64,000 nucleotides of DNA from Betaproteobacteria bacterium (lineage in GTDB: Bacteria > Acidobacteriota > Terriglobia > Acidiferrales > UBA7541), in NCBI GenBank assembly GCA_903970165.1, contig CAJCHZ010000078.1, positions 1 to 64,000 of the forward strand, given 5' to 3'. The notes under the pieces were generated by a model. That model was given only the letters and a program-made list of their open reading frames with translations. It was not told where the DNA came from and ran no database searches. Shown piece after piece: positions 34,401 through 43,082 of the stretch; position 1 is the first letter of the stretch, and each line of letters starts with the position of its first letter. Both the position numbers and the translations under genes were made by a program.

Positions 34401-35210
34401 ATGGAATTGATTGATTCGCATGCGCATGTGGACGATTCGCGGTTTGACGAAGATCGCGAGGCGATGTTTGAGCGAACGCGCGACGCGGGCGTAACCACGT
34501 TACTTGCGCTTGGGACCGGGCCGGGGCCGCACAAACTTGATGCCGCGATGCCCTTCGCCGAGGCTTACGACTGGATTTACACCACCGTTGGGATTCATCC
34601 GCATGAGGCCAAGGATGTCACACAGGGACATTTGGATGAACTTGCCAGATTGGCGAAACACCCTAAAGTGATTGCCTGGGGCGAGATTGGGCTTGACTAC
34701 TTTTACGATCATTCGCCGCGAGATGTGCAGGAGCGCGTGTTTCGTGCGCAGATGGAGTTGGCGGCGGCGGCGAAGTTGCCGATTATCATTCATTGCCGGG
34801 ATGCGTGGGCGGATTGCATGCGTTTGATTGAGGAAGTGTGGCGGCCTACCGGGCTGGGCGGGATTTTGCATTGCTTCACGAGCACTTTGGAAGATGCGCG
34901 GCGCGGCATCGAGATGGGATTTATGGTTTCTTTTGCGGGCAATTCGACTTATCCGAAAACGCAGAACTTGCGGGACGTTGCGAAAGTTTTGCCGCTTGCG
35001 AATATTCTGATTGAAACGGACGCGCCGTACCTGGCGCCGCAGCCTTACCGGGGAAAGCGCAACGAACCCGCCTATGTGGCGGAAGTAGCGCGTATACTCG
35101 CGAGTGTGAGAGACTTACCCGCGGATGAATTCGCCGCCAGGACAGCAGGGAATTTTCGGCGATTTTTCCGTCTTGACGGGCTGCGAGTCTCCGCGGCGGC
35201 GGAGTCCTGA
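34401..35210 (+). CDS. tatD: TatD-family metal-dependent DNase
   Basis: A 269-residue TIM-barrel hydrolase. Metal-binding motifs of the family are present: IDSHAHVDDSRFDEDRE (first HxH), GIHPHEAK, AWGEIGLDYFYDHSPRDVQ, PIIIHCRDA, GGILHCFTS and LIETDAPYLAPQPYRGKRNE. TatD enzymes are 3'-5' exonucleases acting on single-stranded DNA or damaged ends, and some members are D-aminoacyl-tRNA deacylase-like. A gene in this position after metG is common in bacteria (metG-tatD). The start is the ATG at 34401, and the stop is only 2 bases before the polyprenyl synthase. Confidence 0.95.
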   Translation: MELIDSHAHVDDSRFDEDREAMFERTRDAGVTTLLALGTGPGPHKLDAAMPFAEAYDWIYTTVGIHPHEAKDVTQGHLDELARLAKHPKVIAWGEIGLDYFYDHSPRDVQERVFRAQMELAAAAKLPIIIHCRDAWADCMRLIEEVWRPTGLGGILHCFTSTLEDARRGIEMGFMVSFAGNSTYPKTQNLRDVAKVLPLANILIETDAPYLAPQPYRGKRNEPAYVAEVARILASVRDLPADEFAARTAGNFRRFFRLDGLRVSAAAES

Positions 35211-35212
35211 AG

Positions 35213-36223
35213 ATGAGTGTGCAGTTGGGGAGGAAGGCTATCGCGCTGCTTACTGCCAAAGAGATTTTTGATCTGGTGCGGGACGACCTGGTACTCGTCG
35301 AGGAAGAACTCGCGCGGCAGAGCGCTGGTGCGTTCGAGCCGGTGGCGGAGATTACAGGCTACCTGCTTGGTGGCGGAGGGAAGCGGCTACGGCCGGCCTT
35401 GCTGCTGCTTTGCAATTCGTATACGGGGCGGCGGAGTGCTGGGGCGATTCGTTTGGCAGCGGTTGTCGAGTTGCTGCACAGCGCCACTTTGATTCATGAC
35501 GATGTCATTGACAGTGCGGATACCAGGCGCGGCCGGCCCTCGGCGAATTCGCGTTGGGGGAATCATCGGAGCGTTTTGGCCGGGGATTGGCTGTACATGC
35601 AGTCGTTCCAGATGGCTTTGGAAGAGCGGAATTTCCGGATTTTGGATATTTTGATCGATTTGACGCAGAAGATGGTTGAGGGCGAGCTGATTCAGTTGGC
35701 GAAAATTGGGCGCATTGATGTTACGGAAGAAGACGCGTTGCGGCTGGCGACTTACAAGACGGCGTGTTTGTTCAGCGGGTGTGCGCGCCTTGGAGCGGTG
35801 CTCGGCGGCCTTGAGGGAGTTGAGGAAGAGGCGCTCGCGGATTACGGGAAGTACGCGGGGCTGGCATTTCAGCTCGTGGATGACCTTTTGGATTTTACGG
35901 CTTCTACCGAGCAGCTTGGGAAGCCTGTTTTGAGCGACTTGAAAGAGGGAAAGGTTACGTTGCCTTTGATTTATGCGATGGATAACGGGCATCGCGAGGC
36001 CCGTGGCCTCGTGGCGCGCGTTTTGGAAGAGAAGGAGTTTCATTCGGTGCGGGCGGAGACCATCGTTTCGCTTGTGCACGATTCGGGGGCTTTGGCGCGG
36101 GCGCGAAATTTGGCGCACGAGTATGCGCGAAGGGCAAAGGCATGCCTCAATGGGCATAGGGATTCGGAGTATGCGCGAGCGCTTATGACGTTGCCTGATT
36201 TTATTTTGGAGCGGGAGAATTAG
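35213..36223 (+). CDS. Polyprenyl diphosphate synthase (octaprenyl/heptaprenyl type)
   Basis: A 336-residue trans-prenyltransferase. The first aspartate-rich motif is HDDVIDSADTRRGRPSAN (DDVID then RRG), the second is QLVDDLLDF, and GGGGKRLRPALLLL marks the isopentenyl diphosphate site. It condenses isopentenyl diphosphate units to a long all-trans chain, usually for the side chain of menaquinone or ubiquinone; chain length cannot be read from sequence alone. It follows tatD by 2 bases and so is translationally close to it. The length is typical of IspB/HepT-like enzymes. Confidence 0.94.
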   Translation: MSVQLGRKAIALLTAKEIFDLVRDDLVLVEEELARQSAGAFEPVAEITGYLLGGGGKRLRPALLLLCNSYTGRRSAGAIRLAAVVELLHSATLIHDDVIDSADTRRGRPSANSRWGNHRSVLAGDWLYMQSFQMALEERNFRILDILIDLTQKMVEGELIQLAKIGRIDVTEEDALRLATYKTACLFSGCARLGAVLGGLEGVEEEALADYGKYAGLAFQLVDDLLDFTASTEQLGKPVLSDLKEGKVTLPLIYAMDNGHREARGLVARVLEEKEFHSVRAETIVSLVHDSGALARARNLAHEYARRAKACLNGHRDSEYARALMTLPDFILEREN

Positions 36224-36336
36224 GCGATGTGGGGCGCGGCGGCTTAACGGCCTGATGCCTTAGCGGCCCAAGGCCCTAACGGATCGATCTGCCGAGGTGG
36301 GCGCAACCTATTGCGCTTCTGCAAGTGTAGGGCACG

Positions 36337-37275
36337 ATGCTTCCTTTCAAGCTGGTCTACCACAAAGGCTACGACTTAAATCTGGGCGAACACGTTTTCC
36401 CTTCCCAAAAATTTCGGTTAATTGCTGAGGCGCTTTTGTCTGAAGGCGCGGCCGAGGCTCGAGACTTTCTTACGCCGGCCGCCGCCGTGGACGAGGATAT
36501 GTTGCGCGTGCACACCGCGGATTGGTTGCACAAGTTGAAGACGGGGACTTTGTCCGCTAGCGAGATTATGAAATTGGAGATTCCTTTTTCGCGGGAAGCG
36601 GTCGAGGCTTGCTGGCTCGCTGCGGGCGGATCGATTCTGGCGGGACAGTCGGCGTTGCGGGATGGATTTGGGTGCAACCTCGGCGGCGGATTTCATCATG
36701 CTCATTCCGGGCACGGCGAAGGGTTTTGCGCCATTCATGACGTGGCGGTGGCGATTCGAAGGTTGCAGGCGGATGGCGCGATTCGAACGGCAATGGTTGT
36801 GGATACGGATGTGCATCACGGAAACGGAACGGCGGCGATTTTTGCGAAGGACGAATCGGTCTTTACGCTGTCGATCCATCAGTTGAACAATTACCCGGCG
36901 TATAAGCCGCCTTCCAATGTGGACCTGGACATGGCGGACCGCGTAGAGGATGACGAATATCTTGGGGCACTGATTCCGGCGGTGCAGTCCGCGCTGGATG
37001 AGTTTAAGCCTCAGATTGTTTTTTATGTTGGGGGCGCGGACCCATTTTGCGAAGACCAGCTAGGCGGGTTAATGCTTACGAAAAAGGGGTTGAAGGAGCG
37101 TGACCGGCGCGTCTTTGAAGTGGCGCGACGAAGGGGAATTCCCGTGGCTACGGCGTTAGCTGGCGGATACGCCCGGCGCGTAGAAGATACCGTTCGCATC
37201 CATGTGAATACGATTCTCGCGGCGCGCGAGGTCGCGCTGAATTTTCCTTCGGTTTCGGCAGCTGGACAGCAGTAG
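36337..37275 (+). CDS. Histone deacetylase-family (class I-like) hydrolase
   Basis: A 312-residue arginase-fold zinc amidohydrolase of the bacterial HDAC/acetoin-utilisation-like group. Active-site segments: GGGFHHAHSGHGEGFCAIHD (the paired His), VVDTDVHHGNGTAAIFAKD (zinc ligands Asp and His), YVGGADPFCEDQLGGLMLT (third zinc Asp) and ALAGGYAR in place of the usual GGY loop. Bacterial members deacetylate small amines or acetylated lysine; the substrate here is unknown. The catalytic set looks complete. It stands 113 bases after the prenyl synthase. Confidence 0.9.
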   Translation: MLPFKLVYHKGYDLNLGEHVFPSQKFRLIAEALLSEGAAEARDFLTPAAAVDEDMLRVHTADWLHKLKTGTLSASEIMKLEIPFSREAVEACWLAAGGSILAGQSALRDGFGCNLGGGFHHAHSGHGEGFCAIHDVAVAIRRLQADGAIRTAMVVDTDVHHGNGTAAIFAKDESVFTLSIHQLNNYPAYKPPSNVDLDMADRVEDDEYLGALIPAVQSALDEFKPQIVFYVGGADPFCEDQLGGLMLTKKGLKERDRRVFEVARRRGIPVATALAGGYARRVEDTVRIHVNTILAAREVALNFPSVSAAGQQ

Positions 37276-37327
37276 ACTCTTGCCTGCGATGGTTGGCGTT
37301 TTCCTCTACAGGATTGTGAGGTAGTTC

Positions 37328-38269
37328 ATGATGCGTTCTCGATTGCGGATTGCTTTTGGTTTATTTATTTGTGTGGCGCTGTCAGTCGGAATGGACGTGG
37401 CGCGAAACGCTGGCGCGCAGACATCCTCGGACAAGGCACCGAAAATGAAGGTGTACATTTCGGTGGATATGGAAGGCGTCGCCGGGACGGTGACGATCGA
37501 CCAGTTGGGCCCGAACGGGTTCGAATACGGCCGATTCAGGAAATTTATGACCGACGAGACGCTGGCTGCGATCAAAGCGGCGAAGGAGGCAGGCGCGGGC
37601 GAGATTGTTGTCAGCGATTCGCATGGCAATGGGGAAAATTTGTTGATTGAAGATTTTCCTGCGGATGTGCGCATCGTTCGGTCTTGGCCGCGGCATGGCG
37701 GAATGATGGCGGGGCTCGATACAAGCTTCAGCGCGGCGCTGTTTGTGGGATACCACGCTTCCACGACAAATCCAAAGGGCGTGCGAGCGCATACCTTTTC
37801 GAGCGCGCATTACGCGCGCGTGGCGCTGAATGGAGTCGCCGTCACGGAAGGCGAATACAACGCGGCATACGCTGGAGCGAAAGGCGTTCCGGTGATTTTT
37901 GTCTCGGGCGACGACATCGCCACGGAAGAGATTAAATCGCGGTTGGGAGACATCGAGACGGTGGTAACGAAGAAAGCGCTCGGATTTCACTCGGCGGAGA
38001 CGCTGACCCCGGCAGCATCCTGCGACAAAATCTACGCGGGAGCGAAAGCCGCGTTCGCGAGGCTGCACGATTTCAAGCCCTATGTGATTAAAACGCCTGT
38101 GACGCTGGAGATCACCTTCAAGAATTACACGCCTGCGGAGTTGCTGAGCTACTTGCGGTCCGTGCAGCGAGTGGATTCGCACACGATTCGCTTTGTGGGC
38201 AAGGATATGGACGAGGTTGACGATTTCGAGGAATTTGTCGGGAACTACGGCGCGGATTTGACACCCTGA
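37328..38269 (+). CDS. Exported M55 D-aminopeptidase (DppA-like)
   Basis: A 313-residue protein with a Sec signal peptide (1-31, cleavage after AGAQ-type end), then an M55 domain. Zinc-site motifs are MKVYISVDMEGVAGTV (SxDxEG), EIVVSDSHGNGENLL (SDSHG), FVGYHAST and SGDDIA. DppA of Bacillus is a cytosolic D-aminopeptidase; the signal sequence here puts the enzyme in the periplasm, where it might act on D-amino acid peptides from peptidoglycan. The start has GAGGT about 6 bases upstream. The 3' end overlaps the convergent thioredoxin-like gene by 25 bases. Confidence 0.9.
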   Translation: MMRSRLRIAFGLFICVALSVGMDVARNAGAQTSSDKAPKMKVYISVDMEGVAGTVTIDQLGPNGFEYGRFRKFMTDETLAAIKAAKEAGAGEIVVSDSHGNGENLLIEDFPADVRIVRSWPRHGGMMAGLDTSFSAALFVGYHASTTNPKGVRAHTFSSAHYARVALNGVAVTEGEYNAAYAGAKGVPVIFVSGDDIATEEIKSRLGDIETVVTKKALGFHSAETLTPAASCDKIYAGAKAAFARLHDFKPYVIKTPVTLEITFKNYTPAELLSYLRSVQRVDSHTIRFVGKDMDEVDDFEEFVGNYGADLTP

Positions 38270-39633
38270 GCGGCATTCTCTCCGCTCCCGCTCGGCTTTT
38301 GCGCGGCGAGCGTGCGGCGAACAGCGCTGGTCAGTTCGGACTCGACATCGTCGGGATCGAAGCCTTCTGCGCGATACGCAATTTTTCCAGCGCGATCCAG
38401 AACGATGACCGTCGGATAACTTTTCACGACCAGAAACGAGTCCAGGCCGTCCGCGAAAACCACCGTCAGCGTGGGCTTTGCTTCGGCGAGATAACCCGGG
38501 ACGAGCGTTTCATCCTCATCGCAATCCGCCGCAAGAAAAACAATGTCGGCGATTCCCTGGAATTGTGCAGCCACACGCTCGTAATGCGGCTCCAGCGCGC
38601 GACAGGGACCGCACCACGTGGCCCAGAAGTTCAGGACGACGATTTTGCCCTTCTTGTCCGCGAGCAGGTAGGGAGAGCCGTCCTGCGCTTTGCGCAAGCT
38701 AAATGCGTAAGCCTCTTTGGCGCCGGCGTTTCGTTTCGGCTTGGGCGCGTCCGTGGATGCGGCGACGTCGTCGTAGGCTTGCAGGAGGTAGTCGCCCAGG
38801 CCCTGGTCCGAGCCGTGGGCGAGGCGCCAGACATTGCCAAGCTTCTGCCGAATTTCACGGCGATTTGGCTGTTTGCCTGAGGAATCCGCAAGCGCGAACG
38901 CTTTGGCATATTCTCGAATGGCGCCCGGCATATCTTTGTTCAGCTCGGCAATTTCGCCGAGCTTCTCAGCTACCGCAGCATTCGCGGAGGCCGCCATGCT
39001 CGTGCGAAACTCTCTTTCGGCTGCCGCGTAATCGTGAAGCTTGAAGTAAAGCCTTCCGCGCATCGCGAAGATGGACATTTTGTCTTGCTTCTGGTCGGCA
39101 GCCCATTCTTCCACGGAGAGTTTTGAAGGCTTTGGCTGGGAGGCGGCGTTGTTTACGTAGTCCAGCACACGCGAGGAGTAGCTCAGCGCGCGGCGCAGAG
39201 CGGCTTCGTCGCCGACGCTTTCGAGAAGTTGGATGGCGAGCAGCGTCATGGGTGTGTCTTCCGGGTTAAGGGCGATGATCCGCTCAGCGTAGTCCGCGGC
39301 GTGAACGGAATCGCGCAACTGCATGTCCGCTTCGACGAGCGCGCGGTAGATGCGGGCACGTTGGCCAGATTCGGGAAAATCCTTAAGAAAGCCTTCGAGA
39401 TTTCGCACCAGAGCTGCACGGTCGTTGCCGGACCGATCAATGGCTTGCTGGAGTTCTTCGTTTTCGGAAAGGGGCTTCTGCCCGGGAGATTCCTTTGGGG
39501 CGGGGGATTGCGTTGCTTGCGTCGGCGGAATCTCGGGATTGCGTTGCTGCGCTCCGAGGATGACACCGGCAGGAAAGACGTGCTGGATTCCTAGCAACGC
39601 CAGCGTGAGCGGAAGTAGCCGCACAAAGCTCAT
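38245..39633 (-). CDS. Exported TPR-thioredoxin (TlpA/ResA-like) protein
   Basis: A 462-residue protein. A signal peptide (1-28) is followed by TPR-like repeats (about 60-290; ARIYRALVEADMQLRDSVHA, MRGRLYFKLHDYAAAEREFR) and a thioredoxin-fold domain (about 305-445). The redox motif is WCGPC (340-344), in NFWATWCGPCRALEPHYERV, with the cis-Pro in SYPTVIVLD. It probably reduces disulfides in the periplasm, and the TPR part may recruit partners or maturation substrates. It is transcribed convergently with the M55 peptidase, whose stop lies inside its last codons. Confidence 0.9.
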   Translation of the reverse strand: MSFVRLLPLTLALLGIQHVFPAGVILGAQQRNPEIPPTQATQSPAPKESPGQKPLSENEELQQAIDRSGNDRAALVRNLEGFLKDFPESGQRARIYRALVEADMQLRDSVHAADYAERIIALNPEDTPMTLLAIQLLESVGDEAALRRALSYSSRVLDYVNNAASQPKPSKLSVEEWAADQKQDKMSIFAMRGRLYFKLHDYAAAEREFRTSMAASANAAVAEKLGEIAELNKDMPGAIREYAKAFALADSSGKQPNRREIRQKLGNVWRLAHGSDQGLGDYLLQAYDDVAASTDAPKPKRNAGAKEAYAFSLRKAQDGSPYLLADKKGKIVVLNFWATWCGPCRALEPHYERVAAQFQGIADIVFLAADCDEDETLVPGYLAEAKPTLTVVFADGLDSFLVVKSYPTVIVLDRAGKIAYRAEGFDPDDVESELTSAVRRTLAAQKPSGSGENAAQGVKSAP

Positions 39634-39679
39634 AAACTAGAATTCTAATCTGTTTGTAAGAAAATTGCCGGACACCAGC

Positions 39680-40663
39680 TTATTGCGCGCCCTGGACTTC
39701 GATCGAGCCGGACACCGTATGAACTTCCACGCGGCCGCCGCCCTCGCCGACGTGGGCCCGCAGCGAGTGCTTGCCTTGTTCCTCGATCACGATGGGAATC
39801 TGCGCGCTGATTTGGCCGGAGATGGCGTTTGCGGAAAAGTGAAACTTCGCATCGGAAGGCACGGCGATCTCCACGGTTCCAGAGGCCGTCTTCAAATCCC
39901 AATAGCTGTTTCCGCTTGGATTGCCCTGCACCGTGACGCTGCCTGAGCTGGAATGACCTGTAACATCCCCATTTGCGGAGCGTACGCCGACTGAGCCGCT
40001 CGAGGAGTTGGCATCCACACGGCCACCAGGATTGCTGGCACGCACATCGCCGGAAACGGAATGAGCGACCACATCGCCCTTCGCATTGGTGACTGTGACG
40101 TTGCCTGAAACGCTCGAGGCATGGACATCATCGCCGCACTTTTCAGCCTCGATGCTTCCACTGACCGAGGAAAGCTTGACCGCCCCTGCAATATCCTGCG
40201 CGCGAACGGAACCCGACACGGACTCTGCCTGTACGGGACCGCGCACGCTCCGGACGCTGATTGACCCGGAGACGCTCGAGGCGCTGACCTCCGTTTCCTT
40301 CGGAACTTCCACGGTGTAGGAGATGGAGACGTTGTGAAGGTGCGACATCTCTTTGCCGACGCGAAGCGTGTCGCCTTTCAATTCGACCGGCGGCCTGGCG
40401 ATGAGGTCATCCAATCTTTTCTGGGAGTTTGCAATCCCCATCCCGGAGACACGCACATCTCCGTGAACATGAATTTTGGCGTCGGCGCTGCCACTGATGC
40501 TCACGTCTCCGGAAACATTGGCTAGCTCCAACCGGATTGGGCCGGAAACATCCAGTGTGCGGTCAAAGCCGCCAGAGACCGTTGGGCCCATCTGGCAGCC
40601 CGCCAGCGCGACGACAATCGCTATCAGCGCTGCCGGCGCGGCCAGTTTGAGATGTCGCGACAT
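39680..40663 (-). CDS. DUF4097-type beta-helical lipoprotein
   Basis: The start is the ATG at 40663 with GGAGG 4 bases upstream; 327 residues. The signal ends in VALAGC, a lipobox with the modified Cys at about 25. The mature protein consists of roughly 20-residue repeats with a recurrent SVSGSV/SSSGSV motif (LANVSGDVSIS, ASSVSGSISV, ASSVSGNVTV, AHSVSGDVRA, GHSSSGSVTV), predicting a right-handed beta-helix as in DUF4097 adhesin-like proteins. The function is unknown. Spacing of 46 bases to the thioredoxin-like gene start allows co-transcription or a separate promoter. Confidence 0.88.
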   Translation of the reverse strand: MSRHLKLAAPAALIAIVVALAGCQMGPTVSGGFDRTLDVSGPIRLELANVSGDVSISGSADAKIHVHGDVRVSGMGIANSQKRLDDLIARPPVELKGDTLRVGKEMSHLHNVSISYTVEVPKETEVSASSVSGSISVRSVRGPVQAESVSGSVRAQDIAGAVKLSSVSGSIEAEKCGDDVHASSVSGNVTVTNAKGDVVAHSVSGDVRASNPGGRVDANSSSGSVGVRSANGDVTGHSSSGSVTVQGNPSGNSYWDLKTASGTVEIAVPSDAKFHFSANAISGQISAQIPIVIEEQGKHSLRAHVGEGGGRVEVHTVSGSIEVQGAQ

Positions 40664-40766
40664 ACTGCCTCCAGCGCCCCAAATCGGCGCTCTTAGGGCC
40701 TTTCCCAATAGAAGATACGTAAGTGCGCCGAAAAATGTTCCGCTCCGGGACAGCCTGGCGATGGCC

Positions 40767-41618
40767 TTATCGAGCCAGAGTTTCGTTCAGCGAACCTTGC
40801 CGGTAGCCTTCCAAATCCAGCGCAACATACGTAAATCCAGCCGTTTTGAGGCTTGCAGCGATGGCGGCGGCCATCTCTGGAGACGTGGCGCGGGACATCT
40901 CTTCCGGCGCGATTTCCACCCGCGCGAGTTTGTCATGCAGACGGACGCGAAATTGTCGAAAGCCCAGTTCGCGGAGAGCGGCTTCGCCCCGTTCGACTTG
41001 CGAGAGCCTCTCCGGCGTGACTTCGGTGCCGTATGGCAGGCGCGAGGCCAGGCACGCGGAAGCGGGGCGGTCCCAGGTGGGAAGCCCGGAGCGCTGCGAA
41101 AGGAGGCGGATCTCGGATTTGTGCAGGCCCGCGTCGAGAAGAGGAGCGATCACGCGGTGTTCGGTCGCGGCGCGATGACCGGGCCTGAAATCCAGCGTGT
41201 CGTCTGCGTTTACACCGTAAGCTACTGCCGCAAAACCACGATCCTTGGCCATCGCGTCGAGCGCGGTGAACAGTTCGTCTTTGCAGAAGTAACAGCGGTC
41301 GGAGGCGTTGGCGCGGTACTTCGGATTTTCCATTTCGTGCGTTTCAATGAATTCGTGGCGGAGGCCGAGTTGGCGCACAAAGGCTTCGACGACTCCGCGG
41401 TCGTGAGCGGAATAACTGGGAGAGAGCGCGGTCACGGAGAGTGCGCGGTGGCCGAGCGATTGATGAGCCGCATGGGCGAGGTAAGCGGAATCAGCTCCGC
41501 CGGAAAGCGCGATGATCATAGACGGAAAGCCGGCCAACTGCTTTTGCAGCAGGAGCTCTTTTTCGGCGGTTGAGAGCTGCGATTGCTCCGCAGCGTGGAT
41601 CCGTACCAGGGTGCTCAT
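40767..41618 (-). CDS. larE: LarE, pyridinium biscarboxylate sulfur transferase
   Basis: A 283-residue PP-loop ATP pyrophosphatase. The SGGADS loop is at 39-44 in MIIALSGGADSAYLAHAA. It adenylates the carboxylates of the LarB product and adds sulfur to form the nickel-pincer ligand. Three cysteines stand out: Cys109 and Cys112 (RCYFCK) and Cys189 (PASACLASRLPYG). Family knowledge: the L. plantarum enzyme has one sacrificial Cys near the last position, while LarEs with three such Cys bind an iron-sulfur cluster. This one therefore looks like the cluster type. A -10-like TATACT (41629-41634) ends 10 bases before the ATG. larC is 8.7 kb away. Confidence 0.93.
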   Translation of the reverse strand: MSTLVRIHAAEQSQLSTAEKELLLQKQLAGFPSMIIALSGGADSAYLAHAAHQSLGHRALSVTALSPSYSAHDRGVVEAFVRQLGLRHEFIETHEMENPKYRANASDRCYFCKDELFTALDAMAKDRGFAAVAYGVNADDTLDFRPGHRAATEHRVIAPLLDAGLHKSEIRLLSQRSGLPTWDRPASACLASRLPYGTEVTPERLSQVERGEAALRELGFRQFRVRLHDKLARVEIAPEEMSRATSPEMAAAIAASLKTAGFTYVALDLEGYRQGSLNETLAR

Positions 41619-41666
41619 CTCAGTCGAGAGTATACCGCAGCGCGATGGTTGTGTTGCATAACCGCC

Positions 41667-42980
41667 TCATTTGAAATCGAGGAGAACGTCAACGGTATGT
41701 TTGTCCGCTTCGGGGCGCACCCAGTGTCCTACCGTGTCGTAGTGCAGCGGTATATCGCCGAACACTGCGGCCGGATGTGATTGCAGTTTGACTAGAAACT
41801 GCTCGAAAACAGCCTTGTCGAAAACGGCGCCGGAAAGGATCGGCCACACTTGATGAAGCTTGTGTTCCGCTGTCAGCGAGAGTCCCGTCACGACCAGGCC
41901 GTTGAAGCGATACTGTGCGCCTTCGGAGACGGTCACGTTGTAGGAGACGGTGGTCGCCTGATCATTGTAGGAGGCGACGGGCTCGACTTTCGCTTCGAGG
42001 AAGCCGCGGTGCGCGTACTCCTCGCGTGCGCTCTCCCAGCCAGCTTCGATTTTCATGCCGTCGGCGACATCGCCGGGTTTCAGGGCGACTTCCGTCGCGA
42101 GCGTGATGGTGGAGAGCAGGGAATTCCCAAACCACTGCACTCCTTGCCAGCGATAAACGGGCCCGGTATTGACCGGAACAAACACCGGGATTTGATCGGG
42201 GAGTTTCTGATTTGGATTGCCGCTCAACCGGACTTCCGGGGGGCCGAGTTTTACTTTGAGAAAGCCGAGTTGCAGATAAATTGGGCGGACCTGCTCGGAA
42301 AGAAAAAAGTCGACGGTCAGGCGCGAATAGGGTTTTCCGACGACGTCGAGGAGAGCTTGCTGTATGGTGCGGGAAGCGGAGATGGATGGGTCGCTGAACT
42401 GCAGGCTCGCGATAGCAAAGTGGCCTCCTTCCGCGTGGAAATTCTGGACGTTGCCTTCGCCCAGTGGATTGGGGATGAGTTCGTGCTCGACGGAGACATT
42501 TAGTTGGTGAGAGGCCAGCAATTCTTTCACGGCGTCACTAGCCTGATCCACGACAGCGCCGCCCTCGGGGAGGGTGCCATCGAAGAAGGGCACCTTTTTG
42601 CGGATGACGTCGGCGAGTTCGCTGTCGGCGAACCAGGGAAAATTGTCGAAGAAAATAGGAACGCGCGCGGCTTCTTCCAGTTGGAAGGTGACGGTGAGGC
42701 CTTCGCCGGCAGTTTTGAAGGTGTAGTTCACTTTCGAGAAGAGACCGGTTTGTAGGAGCCGATCGGCGGCGGTTTGCAGTTCAGCTTTGCCCACTTGGGA
42801 ATTAATGGCGAGTTGAGTGAGAGCTTTGACCTGATCTTCCGGAAAGGTTTTCAGGCCTGTGGCGCGGATTTCGTGGAGGCTCGCAGTTGCGGCCTGCGGG
42901 GATTGCGCGCGGACAGCGGCGAGGGCAAAAAGCAAAGCGAACGCGGCAAATTGTAACCGGACGTGGAAACTGCGAGGCAT
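41667..42980 (-). CDS. Exported POTRA-domain protein without beta-barrel
   Basis: A 437-residue protein with a signal peptide (1-25, ending VRAQ). It contains several POTRA-like beta-alpha-alpha-beta-beta units: LHEIRATGLKTFPEDQVKAL, the GKAELQTAADRLLQTGLFSK type middle, VYRWQGVQWFGNSLLSTITL and AQYRFNGLVVTGLSLTAEHK. POTRA domains normally precede an Omp85/BamA outer-membrane barrel, but the protein ends shortly after the last POTRA (HTVDVLLDFK), so no barrel is encoded. It may act as a soluble periplasmic partner of an outer-membrane assembly machine. It is downstream of glmS by 102 bases. Confidence 0.82.
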   Translation of the reverse strand: MPRSFHVRLQFAAFALLFALAAVRAQSPQAATASLHEIRATGLKTFPEDQVKALTQLAINSQVGKAELQTAADRLLQTGLFSKVNYTFKTAGEGLTVTFQLEEAARVPIFFDNFPWFADSELADVIRKKVPFFDGTLPEGGAVVDQASDAVKELLASHQLNVSVEHELIPNPLGEGNVQNFHAEGGHFAIASLQFSDPSISASRTIQQALLDVVGKPYSRLTVDFFLSEQVRPIYLQLGFLKVKLGPPEVRLSGNPNQKLPDQIPVFVPVNTGPVYRWQGVQWFGNSLLSTITLATEVALKPGDVADGMKIEAGWESAREEYAHRGFLEAKVEPVASYNDQATTVSYNVTVSEGAQYRFNGLVVTGLSLTAEHKLHQVWPILSGAVFDKAVFEQFLVKLQSHPAAVFGDIPLHYDTVGHWVRPEADKHTVDVLLDFK

Positions 42981-43082
42981 GTTTTTATTTTAGCGGAAAA
43001 ACCCGCAGCGGCCTATGCGCAGGGCATGCTAGCCGGCTTCGCCGAAAATCGGCAGACACAGCGATCAGTCGAGCGCCTTGCG

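Noticed and set aside
36224-36336. Imperfect GGCC/TAACGG tandem units as a repeat array
   Set aside because: The units differ too much in length and sequence to call a real repeat, and no CRISPR-like spacing exists anywhere in the window.
40476-41573. 365-residue plus-strand frame over larE and the DUF4097 gene
   Set aside because: Spans two well-supported minus-strand genes and shows no domain.
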